Origin: Paenibacillus alvei DSM 29
Lineage (GTDB): Bacteria > Bacillota > Bacilli > Paenibacillales > Paenibacillaceae
Assembly: GCF_000293805.1 (NCBI RefSeq)
Contig: NZ_AMBZ01000009.1
Location: 186,001-250,000 of the forward strand
Length of the DNA stretch: 64,000 nucleotides
Reading direction: 5' to 3'
This document shows, piece by piece, positions 8,680-17,518 of the stretch. Numbering within the stretch: position 1 is the stretch's first letter; each line of letters starts with the position of its first letter. A program made the translations under genes and the position numbers. Under the pieces are notes generated by a model. It made no database searches, was not told the origin of the DNA, and saw only the letters and a list, made by a program, of their open reading frames with translations.

Positions 8680-11600
8680 CTTGACTGCGCTGATAGAATG
8701 TCCGCCAACGAGGAAAAATTATCGTCAGGCGCGATTTGGGTTGCTTCAAGCGACTCTTTCCAAATGTCGATCAAGGCGGATTCCATCATAGTCTGCGGCT
8801 TGGAAGCAAATACTACGGGCTCGTTTTCTTTTAGCGTATCCCGCAGTTTCCTTAGTGCATGCCTGTCGATCTTCTCGCTGGCAAGCAGCGGCATGCCCGG
8901 AATGCAAGTAAGATGGGCCGGTACCATATAGTAAGGAAGCTGCTGGTGTAGGTGGTTCCTGAGCGAGTCCGGCTCCAGACCATTTCGGCTTGTATAAAAG
9001 GCAGCCAGCGCTTGGCCCCCGTCGGATTCTGGGATGACGATCACCGCGACCTCGTCTACTTCCGGATGCTTGCCGATGCAGCCCTCGATTTCGCCCAATT
9101 CGATTCGGAACCCGCGGATTTTAACTTGAAAGTCTATTCTGCTGAAAAATTCGAGCTCGCCCTCCGGCAGCCAACGGCCCAGATCCCCCGTGCGGTAAAT
9201 GCGGGCCTCCGGATCGTCGCTGAACGGATCAGGGATGAATTTTTCTCCCGTCAGTTCGTCGTTCTTCCAATATCCGCCGCCGACGCCAATCCCGCCGATC
9301 CAAATTTCGCCCTTCATGCCCACGGGAGCAAGCTTATGGTACTTATCCATAACATACAACTGCATATTAGGAAGAGGTCGACCGATCGGAATACGAATCT
9401 GATGTTCGGTTACAGGTCCCTCCAGCACTTTTTGAGTCACGTCGTCCGAGCACTCAGTCGGTCCGTATGCATTAATGAGCTTGATTTCCGGAAAATGAGA
9501 AAACCAAGAATTTACGAGCTTAACGGGCAATTCTTCGCCATTTGCAATCATCCAACGCAAATTCGGCAATTGACGTTCTTCCTTGGACACGAGCCCAACC
9601 GTGTCAATAAACGCAAATAACATGGACGGAACCGTTTCTATAATCGTAGCGCCGCTTTTTTTCAAATGCGCTAACAACAGCGTTTGATCTCTGGATGTCT
9701 CAAAGGAAACGAGTGAGGTTTGGGCCCCTGCCATAAGCGCCGTCATGGCTTGCCAGATAGATACATCGAAGCTCACGGATGCATTTTGAATGATGACATC
9801 CTCATGCGTAACGCCAAGCGTCGTGATCTTCGCATATAAATGATTGATCATTCCATTATGTCTAACAAGTGCGCCTTTGGGGTTGCCAGTCGAGCCTGAC
9901 GTGTAGATCATGTATGCGATATCGGATGCTGCATTGACATGCTGCGGATTGTCGGAAGGCATAAGGTCGGCATCTGCTTTATGAAGAATCTGGAAATCGG
10001 CATCATCGCAGGAATCGAGCTGATCCAGGCAGACAATCGTGCGCACAGAGCGAGAGGACATTCTCCTAGCGCGCTGAAGCAGCGCTCTCTGCGTGATGAC
10101 AATACCAGCTTCGCTATGCTCCAAAATATAAGACAGCCGTTCATCGGGCAAATTCGGGTCGACCGGCACATAGGCGGCGCCGCTTTTCCATATTGCGATC
10201 AATGCCGCGACCCATTCCAGGTTGCGCTCGCTCATGACGGCGACGAATTGATTGCGGTTCGCCCGCTGCTTTCTTAATAGATGCGCTAACCTGTTGGCGC
10301 GTTCATTTAATTCCCGATAGGAGACGTCAACGCCTTCAAATGAAAGCGCGATTTGATCCGGCGTGTCCTCTACTTGCTTTTCGAATAAACTTTGAACCGG
10401 CTCGTGGGTCGGAAAGTCCAGCTTCCAATGATTGAATTTTTCCATGACCTGCTTTTTTTCCTCATCGACGAGCATGTCCAGATCGGCGATCCGGATGTTA
10501 GGAGTCTCTAGTGCATGCTGCAAGAGCTGAATAAAATGAAGACTGAGCCTTTGCATCGTATCTGGGCGGAACAAATCCGAGTTGTATTGGATATAACCGT
10601 CAATATAGCCGTCTTTCTGGTACAGCTCGAATACGAAATCGAAGCCGGTAAAGCGGATGTAGTCTAAAGATTTATGGTAAGCAAGTGTCATATCATTGCC
10701 TAAATCTACGCTGCTTGCGGCATCCGTTTTTAAGGTGTGAACCTCGAACAACACATCGAATATCGGGTTGCGGCTAAGGCTTCGTTCCACCCCAAGATCC
10801 TCAACAATTTTGTCGAACGGGTATTCCTGATTTTCATGCAACTCAGACACAGTCTGCTTCATTCTCAGAACAAAATCCTGAAACAACTCGTCTCCCTCTA
10901 CCTGATTGCGCACGGGCAGCGTATTCACGAAGCAGCCGATAACGGGCAAGACGTCCGGATGAACGCGACCGGACAGGGATGTTCCGATAATAATGTCTTC
11001 ATTTCTCGTATACTTGGCGAGCAGTACATTGAATACGGCAAGCAAATACATATAATGGCTGACGTCGAGACTTTCGCATGTCTGCTTGAGCCGTTCCATC
11101 CATTCACCATCAATAATGACGGGGACAGTGCTTCCGTTGAAGGATTGCAGGGCCGGACGAGGGAAATCGAGCGGAAAGTTCAGATCAGCTCGTTCTCCCG
11201 CCAGCTTGTCCGACCAAAATCGTTTCATGCCGTCCAGCTCTCCTTCGGCAAGACGGTGATTGTGCCAATGGGCAAAATCCGCATATTGCACATCCAGAGG
11301 CTCCAGAGGCGACGGCTGGCCATTCAAGAAAGCTGCATAGTTGGCCATGAGCTCAGACATGAACACATCCACAGCCCATCCGTCGGAAATAATATGATGT
11401 GCCGCAATCAAGCATAAATGTTCATTTTCGGCCAATCTATACAGATATACCCTTACTAAAGGGGGTTGCTTCAAATCGAACGCCTGGTTCAACGCAGAAT
11501 CAATTCGCTGATTCAATGCCTGGGATTGCGTTTCCTCCGGCAAACGGCTCAAATCTTCATGCTGAACCTCGAATGGCAATTTCTCATGAACAAGTTGAAC

Positions 11601-11849
11601 CGGATTCCCGTCCTCCTCCATAAAGCAGGTGCGCAGCGTATCGTGCCGGTCGACTATGACTTGAACCGCTTGCTTGAATAGAGCTTCATTCAATGCACCC
11701 TGGAGTGTAAACGCGGTTGAAACATGAGTCATGGCATGAACGGAAGCCTCCTGAACAAACTCAAGCTGTTCCGTAAACCAGAACCGCTTTTGCGCATGAG
11801 ACAATTCGTATTTGTGGATGGCCGCTTCCGCCTCCAAATTCATTTTCAC
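8619..11849 (-). CDS. NRPS, first part: C-A-PCP (broken in the PCP)
   Basis: 1076 codons from a GTG at 11849 (ATG two codons later). A C domain covers residues 10-440 with an intact HHIISDG near 153. The A domain follows, with YTSGSTGNPKGALV near 653 and NAYGPTECSDD. The PCP begins at about 1020. The frame then leaves the PCP at DDNFSS; reading one extra base at 8714-8718 restores DDNFFLVGGHSISAVKVV and joins the frame at 4540-8679. The last ~35 residues of this frame are therefore out-of-frame sequence. Pocket residues read as D-V-W-E-I-N-A-D-D-K; three acidic positions suggest a basic or diamino acid, perhaps the 2,3-diaminobutyrate made by upstream genes (inference). The gene follows the KS-KR-ACP gene by 58 bases in the same operon. 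Confidence 0.9.
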   Translation of the reverse strand: MKMNLEAEAAIHKYELSHAQKRFWFTEQLEFVQEASVHAMTHVSTAFTLQGALNEALFKQAVQVIVDRHDTLRTCFMEEDGNPVQLVHEKLPFEVQHEDLSRLPEETQSQALNQRIDSALNQAFDLKQPPLVRVYLYRLAENEHLCLIAAHHIISDGWAVDVFMSELMANYAAFLNGQPSPLEPLDVQYADFAHWHNHRLAEGELDGMKRFWSDKLAGERADLNFPLDFPRPALQSFNGSTVPVIIDGEWMERLKQTCESLDVSHYMYLLAVFNVLLAKYTRNEDIIIGTSLSGRVHPDVLPVIGCFVNTLPVRNQVEGDELFQDFVLRMKQTVSELHENQEYPFDKIVEDLGVERSLSRNPIFDVLFEVHTLKTDAASSVDLGNDMTLAYHKSLDYIRFTGFDFVFELYQKDGYIDGYIQYNSDLFRPDTMQRLSLHFIQLLQHALETPNIRIADLDMLVDEEKKQVMEKFNHWKLDFPTHEPVQSLFEKQVEDTPDQIALSFEGVDVSYRELNERANRLAHLLRKQRANRNQFVAVMSERNLEWVAALIAIWKSGAAYVPVDPNLPDERLSYILEHSEAGIVITQRALLQRARRMSSRSVRTIVCLDQLDSCDDADFQILHKADADLMPSDNPQHVNAASDIAYMIYTSGSTGNPKGALVRHNGMINHLYAKITTLGVTHEDVIIQNASVSFDVSIWQAMTALMAGAQTSLVSFETSRDQTLLLAHLKKSGATIIETVPSMLFAFIDTVGLVSKEERQLPNLRWMIANGEELPVKLVNSWFSHFPEIKLINAYGPTECSDDVTQKVLEGPVTEHQIRIPIGRPLPNMQLYVMDKYHKLAPVGMKGEIWIGGIGVGGGYWKNDELTGEKFIPDPFSDDPEARIYRTGDLGRWLPEGELEFFSRIDFQVKIRGFRIELGEIEGCIGKHPEVDEVAVIVIPESDGGQALAAFYTSRNGLEPDSLRNHLHQQLPYYMVPAHLTCIPGMPLLASEKIDRHALRKLRDTLKENEPVVFASKPQTMMESALIDIWKESLEATQIAPDDNFSSLADILSAQSRWSTGFVIGYVSKLRCNKSF
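8714..8718 (-). other. Frameshift site in NRPS PCP domain
   Basis: A run of five A (T on the coding strand). Six would join the two NRPS frames into one protein of about 2435 residues and recreate the GGHS phosphopantetheine site. It is either a sequencing error or an inactivating mutation. Confidence 0.75.
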
Positions 11850-11907
11850 GTTCCATCAATCCTTTCTGAATGCGGTTATCATGCAAGCTGCAATTCCAAG
11901 TTTTTTG

Positions 11908-14900
11908 CTACGACAATGTCTTTGCCTTCGGGATTGATTTCATTTTAGGCCTTGAATCATGTCCTTTGGCGGTCGATTCCAGATACTGACTCAATTTTCT
12001 TAACGTTTCATGCTCGAGCAGAACGGCAACGTTCAACTGAATGCCGGTTCTTTTGGAAAGCTCCAGCATGATTTCCATCCCGATCAGCGAGTTTCCACCC
12101 AGAGCATAAAAGCTGTCGTCCGGATCGATATGGTGAACGCCCAAACTCCGTTTCCATATTTCAGCCGTAGCTTGTTCAATGTCGGCAAGCTGCATTTCTT
12201 TCAGGTTCAACCCTTCGGTGCGTTCGGTTTGAACGAAATCAGATGCGCCAGGGACAACATCCGTAACTGAGGTCGAACGTGCTTGGTTCATCTTCGCCGC
12301 AATTTCGTCCGCGAATCGGAACGGCAGTATGCCATGCTGCATAAGATTTTCATTGCGATATTTACTGCGGTAGGCAATTGTCCCAACGAATGATTGGCGA
12401 ATTCCTTTGCGAATTATGGTGTCTAGCGCTTCGATGCCTTCAGCATTCGTCAGCTTTTCGAACAAATCGTCATCGGCGACCCCATGTTCATAGGACATTC
12501 CTGTCTCCGCCCAAGATACCCAATTGATAGTTTGCGTGCGCTTTCCTTGGCGATTGCGATAGGCTTGGAAAGCATCGAGATAAGCGTTGGCCGCCGTATA
12601 ATCGCCTTCACCAAGGCCGCCAGTCAATGTCGTTGCGGACGAATAGAGGATGAAGAAATCCAGTTGGTCATGATGCGTGCATTTATCCAATATCCATGTC
12701 CCCTGAATTTTGGGTCGAACGACCTCGCGAAACTTGGCTTCCTGGCGGTTCAAAAGAAATCCCGATCCCCCTACGGCGGCTCCGTGAACAATGCCTCTGA
12801 TGCTGCCGTGCTTGGTACGTAGAGCGGCGAAAAGCTCCTGCATGGCTTCATAATCGGCTACATCCGCGCTATAGGGATGAACCTTTGCTCCGAGCTGCTC
12901 GATCTCCATAATCGCTGCGATTTTTCGTGCCGTACTTGTCTGGTTCGCATCAGTCAATATTGAAGGCCACATGGAACGATCCGGCAAAGGGGTCCGATTC
13001 AACAAAGCGAGATTGACCGGTGATTTAGCCGCGAAATATTTCGCCGTCTCCAGTCCGATGCCGCCCATCCCCCCCGTAATGACGTAGATGCCGTCAGTAT
13101 GCAACTGCAGCGGAACATCCGGCTCTTCCTCAAACAAAAGCGGAGCGAATTGCTCCGTATAACGCTCTCCGCCCCTAAATGCGACATGATACGAATCGGA
13201 CGATACGTCCAGTTCCTGAAGGATTGTGGCCAGTGGAGTTTCATCATCCCAATCCACGGCGCGGCATTTGAGCTGCGGATTTTCAAGTCCGACAACCTTG
13301 CCCAGCCCGAACAGCGCGGCATGCTCCGGATGAATCTGCGGTTCAAGCTGATTTACTTCTTGCGCATATCGTGCGGTCAAAATAAGCTCAATAGGCTGGG
13401 ATCGCTGCAGCATTGCCAGGGATTTGACACAAGAAAAAAGACTGTACAAGCCTGCATGGAGCGTGTTCTCCAATTCCGCGAGTGAACGGGGATGGTGGTC
13501 GCAGTCCAAGCCGCCCATATGGACGATTTTTGTAAGACGCTCCGCCTTCACGCTTTTGAGCACGAACCGGTAACCTTCTTCCGAGCCGTCGGTAACGTAA
13601 CGGTAATCGTTCAGCTTCATGTTATGGATATCCGGTACAATCTCGACTTCAATGACGCGTCTCCCTTTCGAACGCCATTTTTTCACCAGCTTTGCCCCGA
13701 AACCCGACTTGTCCATAATTGCAAGCACCGTACCCATATCTGATTTGTTCGCTGCTGTAGGAAGCTGTTCCCGGATCCATTTGAGAGAATGAAATTTCTG
13801 CTCTTGCGGAAGAACGGGCAAATTCAGCCAGCATGAGCATGCTTCAAATGGATAGGTAGGCAAATTCCGCTTATTCACGTGAAATGGATAAAAGGCTTCC
13901 CATATCACCTCGCTACCCTTCACGAACAGCTCCGCCAGCTCAGAAAGCTCACGATCCGCCGGATAGATGCTATCCTTCACATCAGCCTCTGCCGCCATGC
14001 CAAAATAATGGCCATACTCCGGGCGATGAGTCAGACCGTGTGCCTCGATTGCCCCCAACCTTAACTGTAAATCGCTTATGCTGGAACACCGTACGGCCAG
14101 CCGCCATGGATGGTGGATTCTTCCCGTATTGGCGGTGTAGCATATCTCCGTCAGCGGAATGGGCGCATGTTCGTGCAAAAATGCAGTATAACGTTTAACG
14201 AGATGAAGCAGCGCTTCGCGCGTTTTGGCCGACAAAAGCAGCAATTCTTCTCTTTCGGGATAGCTTGTCGATCCTGGTTCGGGAGCTTCTTGTAACACGA
14301 TGTGGCAGTTTGTTCCGCTCATGCCGAACGAGCTCACCCCGCATCGACGAGGCGTTGCGTCTCGTGGCCAGGGCTTTACGCGGTCATTGACGTACACAGG
14401 AGAGCGGATAAAGTCAATTCGTGCATTCGGTTTGTCGAAATGGAGATTTGGAGGCAGTTCCTTGTGCTTAAGAGCCAGCACCGCTTTTATAACCCCGGCA
14501 ATCCCCGCTGCGTGATCGAGATGGCCGATATTCGATTTGATTGATCCCAATGCGCAAAACTGATTTTTATCGGTATATCGGCGAAAAGCGCGCTGTATCG
14601 CATCGACTTCTATCGGGTCGCCCAGCTCCGTCCCGGAACCGTGTCCTTCCAGATAACCGATGCTTTGCGGCTCAATGCCTGCGTCTCTCCAGGCTTGAAT
14701 AAGAACATCTTCCTGCGACAATACATTCGGCGACGTTATGCCAATGGAGCTTCCGTCTTGATTAACGGCGCTTCCCTTGATTATGGCGTAAATCGCGTCC
14801 CCGTCCCTGACAGCCTGAGGCAGCGGCTTCAAAATAAGCGCTGCCACCCCCTCACCCGGACCGGTTCCATCGGAATAGTCATCGAATGATCGGGTTCGTC

Positions 14901-15651
14901 CGTCCGATGATTCGATGCCGATTCTTTGCGAGGTATCCAGCGGCAAAATATAGGTTTTCACCGAACCGGCAATCGCCATGTCGCATTCCCCAGCGCGCAG
15001 GGATTGGCAAGCCTGATGTATGGCAACGAGCGATGAAGAGCACGCCGTATCAATCAGCATGCTTGGCCCCTTCAAATCCAGTAAATAAGAGATTCGGCTA
15101 GCGATAATCGAACGGATATTTCCGGCCAGCGCCACGCTCATTGCATCGGGCTCCAACAGTTGCAACATCCGCGAATACTCCCCGTCATCTCCGTAACCGA
15201 CATATATGCCCGTACGGCTTCCGGCCAGTTTTCTGCCGTCGTATCCCGCATCTTCAATAGCGGAGAATACAGTCTGCAGAAACAGCCTTTGGTTCGGATC
15301 CATCAGGCTTGCCTCGCGGGGGGACAGATTAAAAAAACGGTAATCGAACGAATCGATATTGTCGAGACAGGCGCCTTTGTAGAATTTCGCCTGATAGTCC
15401 GTTCCATATGCGACCGCCGCATAGCGTTTCGCTTGCTTTTGTCTACTTGCGGAAGGCAGCCTGACACTATCCACCTTGTCCCTGATGTTCTGCCAGAACG
15501 CATCCGGATTGTTGGCTTGCGGCATTTGCAGAGACATCCCGATAATGGCCACATCTCTTGAAGATGGAGCTTCATAATGCTCGGCATGCGAAGACATGTT
15601 ATCGCGTTTCAGCAATGTAACTTTGTCGAACCCCAGCTTTTTCTTTACCAT
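11908..15651 (-). CDS. AT-less PKS module KS-KR-ACP
   Basis: 1247 residues from ATG 15651 behind AAAGGAAG. The KS spans residues 30-460 with DTACSSSLVAIH (Cys about 204), EGHGSGTELGDP and SNIGHLDHAAG, so the Cys-His-His triad is present. After the KS only linker remains and then the usual post-AT NLPTYPFEA, so the AT has been lost. The KR has GGMGGIGLETA near 863 and the Ser/Tyr/Asn active-site region YSSATTLTGGLGEGDYTAAN. The ACP has GGNSLIG near 1184. The module needs an acyltransferase in trans; the free-standing AT two genes upstream of the small unknown gene is the obvious partner. With hydroxymalonyl-ACP as extender the product would carry an alpha,beta-diol (inference). It lies between the two amino-acid-adding NRPS proteins in operon order. 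Confidence 0.92.
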   Translation of the reverse strand: MVKKKLGFDKVTLLKRDNMSSHAEHYEAPSSRDVAIIGMSLQMPQANNPDAFWQNIRDKVDSVRLPSASRQKQAKRYAAVAYGTDYQAKFYKGACLDNIDSFDYRFFNLSPREASLMDPNQRLFLQTVFSAIEDAGYDGRKLAGSRTGIYVGYGDDGEYSRMLQLLEPDAMSVALAGNIRSIIASRISYLLDLKGPSMLIDTACSSSLVAIHQACQSLRAGECDMAIAGSVKTYILPLDTSQRIGIESSDGRTRSFDDYSDGTGPGEGVAALILKPLPQAVRDGDAIYAIIKGSAVNQDGSSIGITSPNVLSQEDVLIQAWRDAGIEPQSIGYLEGHGSGTELGDPIEVDAIQRAFRRYTDKNQFCALGSIKSNIGHLDHAAGIAGVIKAVLALKHKELPPNLHFDKPNARIDFIRSPVYVNDRVKPWPRDATPRRCGVSSFGMSGTNCHIVLQEAPEPGSTSYPEREELLLLSAKTREALLHLVKRYTAFLHEHAPIPLTEICYTANTGRIHHPWRLAVRCSSISDLQLRLGAIEAHGLTHRPEYGHYFGMAAEADVKDSIYPADRELSELAELFVKGSEVIWEAFYPFHVNKRNLPTYPFEACSCWLNLPVLPQEQKFHSLKWIREQLPTAANKSDMGTVLAIMDKSGFGAKLVKKWRSKGRRVIEVEIVPDIHNMKLNDYRYVTDGSEEGYRFVLKSVKAERLTKIVHMGGLDCDHHPRSLAELENTLHAGLYSLFSCVKSLAMLQRSQPIELILTARYAQEVNQLEPQIHPEHAALFGLGKVVGLENPQLKCRAVDWDDETPLATILQELDVSSDSYHVAFRGGERYTEQFAPLLFEEEPDVPLQLHTDGIYVITGGMGGIGLETAKYFAAKSPVNLALLNRTPLPDRSMWPSILTDANQTSTARKIAAIMEIEQLGAKVHPYSADVADYEAMQELFAALRTKHGSIRGIVHGAAVGGSGFLLNRQEAKFREVVRPKIQGTWILDKCTHHDQLDFFILYSSATTLTGGLGEGDYTAANAYLDAFQAYRNRQGKRTQTINWVSWAETGMSYEHGVADDDLFEKLTNAEGIEALDTIIRKGIRQSFVGTIAYRSKYRNENLMQHGILPFRFADEIAAKMNQARSTSVTDVVPGASDFVQTERTEGLNLKEMQLADIEQATAEIWKRSLGVHHIDPDDSFYALGGNSLIGMEIMLELSKRTGIQLNVAVLLEHETLRKLSQYLESTAKGHDSRPKMKSIPKAKTLS

Positions 15652-15691
15652 AACGACTTCCTTTCTGCCCCTTTAGCATTCTATGCATCTG

Positions 15692-15991
15692 TTAATGCGC
15701 GTTAAGGGAGAAGCTCCACAGGTCATCCATTCGTTCCGCCAGTTCAGCGGGATGAATTTGTTTGGTTGTCAATATTCTTTTCAGCCACTCTGCCGCTTGC
15801 TGCTTTTCTTCCTCGCCAGGGCTTCTTCCTTCACTGTTCAACGTTTCGTTCATTGCTTCCAGCTTGCGGTAAAGCTCGATCACTTCTTTTTCATATACGC
15901 CGGCATCCTCATTCTTATTTTCCGCGCTCGCCGCTAACGCCAAGCACTTCGTTACAAATGAGGGAGCGGACTTTTTGGCGAGATTAGGCAT
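15692..15991 (-). CDS. Small hypothetical protein within the NRPS/PKS operon
   Basis: A 99-residue protein. ATG 15991 is chosen for a GGAGGGG site eight bases upstream; a longer frame starts at 16030. It is hydrophilic and mostly helical by composition, with charged heptad-like stretches (YEKEVIELYRKLEAMNETL). No signal peptide or membrane segment is visible. It sits 40 bases before the KS-KR-ACP gene and 85 bases after the acyl-CoA dehydrogenase gene. I do not recognise the family. A docking or adaptor protein for the neighbouring PKS is conceivable but unsupported. Confidence 0.7.
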   Translation of the reverse strand: MPNLAKKSAPSFVTKCLALAASAENKNEDAGVYEKEVIELYRKLEAMNETLNSEGRSPGEEEKQQAAEWLKRILTTKQIHPAELAERMDDLWSFSLNAH

Positions 15992-16076
15992 AAGCTGCTC
16001 CCCTCCGGAATTTGTGAGAACTGCCGGCACAATCCGGCAGTTCTACTTCGTTGCTGCGCCAAGGGCTTGCTGAACC

Positions 16077-17243
16077 TCAGGCATTGCATGATGCGGCTGC
16101 GGTTCTCGTTCCATACTCCAGATAACCGTATGTCGCGATGTTCATTTGCTGAATTTGTGTACTGCCTTCGATAATTTCCGTAATTTTGGCATCTCGCAAA
16201 TAGCGCTGCACAGAATACTCGTTGCTGCATCCGTTCGCACCATGAAGCTGAACGGCGTCATTCGCTGCCTTAACCGCGATTTGCGACGCAAAATATTTGG
16301 CGGCATTCAACTCGTCCCCGGCCTGCAACGCTTTGTTTTGCTTCATAAATCCCGCGTTCAGACATAACAAGCGGGCGGCCTTTGTATTTGCAAGCATTTC
16401 TGCAATCATGGCCTGTACCAATTGGAATTCTTTTAAAGGTTGTTTGAACTGAATACGACTCTCCGTATACCGAATCGAATCTTCCAGACATGCTTGTGCA
16501 ATACCAACTGCCCCGCATGCGACACTGTACTTGCCATACTCTAGAACATGCAGCGCCACATAGGGGAATCCCGTTCCCTCTTTGCCCAGTATATTTTCTT
16601 TTGGAATGCGGCAATCGTTCAGGCGCAGCTCGGCCAGCATCGAAGCGCGCGTGCCGTACATACCGTTAATGGGCTCAATGGAAAGGCCAGGCCGATTTTT
16701 TTCGACTAGAAATGCGGTCGGTTGACCATTGACCTGGGCAAAAAGTAAAAATACATCCGCCAGTTGTCCGTACGTAATCCATTTCTTCGTCCCGTTCAGC
16801 ACGTAATGATCTCCGGAAAGCACGGCTTGCGTTTCGATATGCCGAGCGTCGCTGCCGATATTCGGCTCGCTCAGGGCAAACGCGCCGATGGTATGGCCTA
16901 TTGCCATTGCGGGCAGCCACGTCTCTTTTTGTTCTTCCGTGCCAAAGCGGATGATGGCTTGGCTTGCCATGGTATGAACTGTGAGCAGGCTGCGGATAGA
17001 CGAACATCCGCGCCCCAGTTCTTCGTTCAGCAGTCCGAACGTAATCATGTCCATGCCAGAACCGCGATATGAGTTCGGGATAAGCGCGCCCAAATAGCCC
17101 AGCGAGGCAAGCTTGTCAATTAAGGCTCTTGGCGTTTTCTCCAGTTGGTCATACGAGTTGGCGATCGGCACAATGTCCTGGTCTACGAAATGCTTGAATT
17201 GTTCATACTGGGATTGCTGTTCTGGAGTCAGGTTGAAATGCAT
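16077..17243 (-). CDS. Acyl-CoA dehydrogenase, FkbI-like (hydroxymalonyl-ACP synthesis)
   Basis: 388 residues from ATG 17243, chosen because a GGTGGTG site lies just upstream (a GTG at 17255 is also possible). Family features: an N-terminal helical domain, then FALSEPNIGSDA and KKWITYG for FAD and substrate binding. The C-terminal region QLHGANGCSNEYSVQRYLRD and IIEGSTQIQQMNI is typical of acyl-CoA dehydrogenases. Together with an adjacent ACP gene and the FkbH- and FkbK-like genes upstream, it matches the set that builds hydroxymalonyl- or methoxymalonyl-ACP, where this flavoenzyme oxidises an ACP-bound intermediate. No O-methyltransferase of the FkbG type is in the operon, which favours hydroxymalonyl. 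Confidence 0.88.
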   Translation of the reverse strand: MHFNLTPEQQSQYEQFKHFVDQDIVPIANSYDQLEKTPRALIDKLASLGYLGALIPNSYRGSGMDMITFGLLNEELGRGCSSIRSLLTVHTMASQAIIRFGTEEQKETWLPAMAIGHTIGAFALSEPNIGSDARHIETQAVLSGDHYVLNGTKKWITYGQLADVFLLFAQVNGQPTAFLVEKNRPGLSIEPINGMYGTRASMLAELRLNDCRIPKENILGKEGTGFPYVALHVLEYGKYSVACGAVGIAQACLEDSIRYTESRIQFKQPLKEFQLVQAMIAEMLANTKAARLLCLNAGFMKQNKALQAGDELNAAKYFASQIAVKAANDAVQLHGANGCSNEYSVQRYLRDAKITEIIEGSTQIQQMNIATYGYLEYGTRTAAASCNA

Positions 17244-17265
17244 CGTTTTCACCACCGATCAAATG

Positions 17266-17514
17266 TCATTGTTTTATTGCGAGCTTGCGCTCAATCAAAT
17301 CCGACATGCTTTGAATGGTGCGGAAATGTGAGAATTCCAAATCATCATTGTCAAGCACGATGGCGAACTCGGATTCCAAGAACGTGACGAGTTGCATCAC
17401 GAAAAGAGAATCGACAAATCCGAGCGAGAACAATTGATCGTCGTCGTGCAACTGGACTTGTTTGAAATATTTCGCCAAAAAAGCCCGAATTTTTTCCTTA
17501 TGCTGTACTTCCAT
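17266..17514 (-). CDS. Free-standing acyl carrier protein, FkbJ-like
   Basis: An 82-residue acidic protein from ATG 17514 with a GGGAGG site upstream. The phosphopantetheine attachment site is in LFSLGFVDSLFVMQL (Ser about 36). Length and motif fit discrete ACPs of extender-unit pathways. It lies four bases after the acyltransferase gene and 22 bases before the FkbI-like dehydrogenase gene, so the three are likely co-translated and handle the same ACP-bound three-carbon unit. Confidence 0.88.
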   Translation of the reverse strand: MEVQHKEKIRAFLAKYFKQVQLHDDDQLFSLGFVDSLFVMQLVTFLESEFAIVLDNDDLEFSHFRTIQSMSDLIERKLAIKQ

Positions 17515-17518
17515 CGGT

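Noticed and set aside
8952-9620. Long plus-strand frame (222 codons) antisense to the NRPS
   Set aside because: Lies wholly within a well-defined A domain on the other strand; typical shadow frame of GC-richer NRPS codons. The same applies to other antisense frames, such as 10737-11417.
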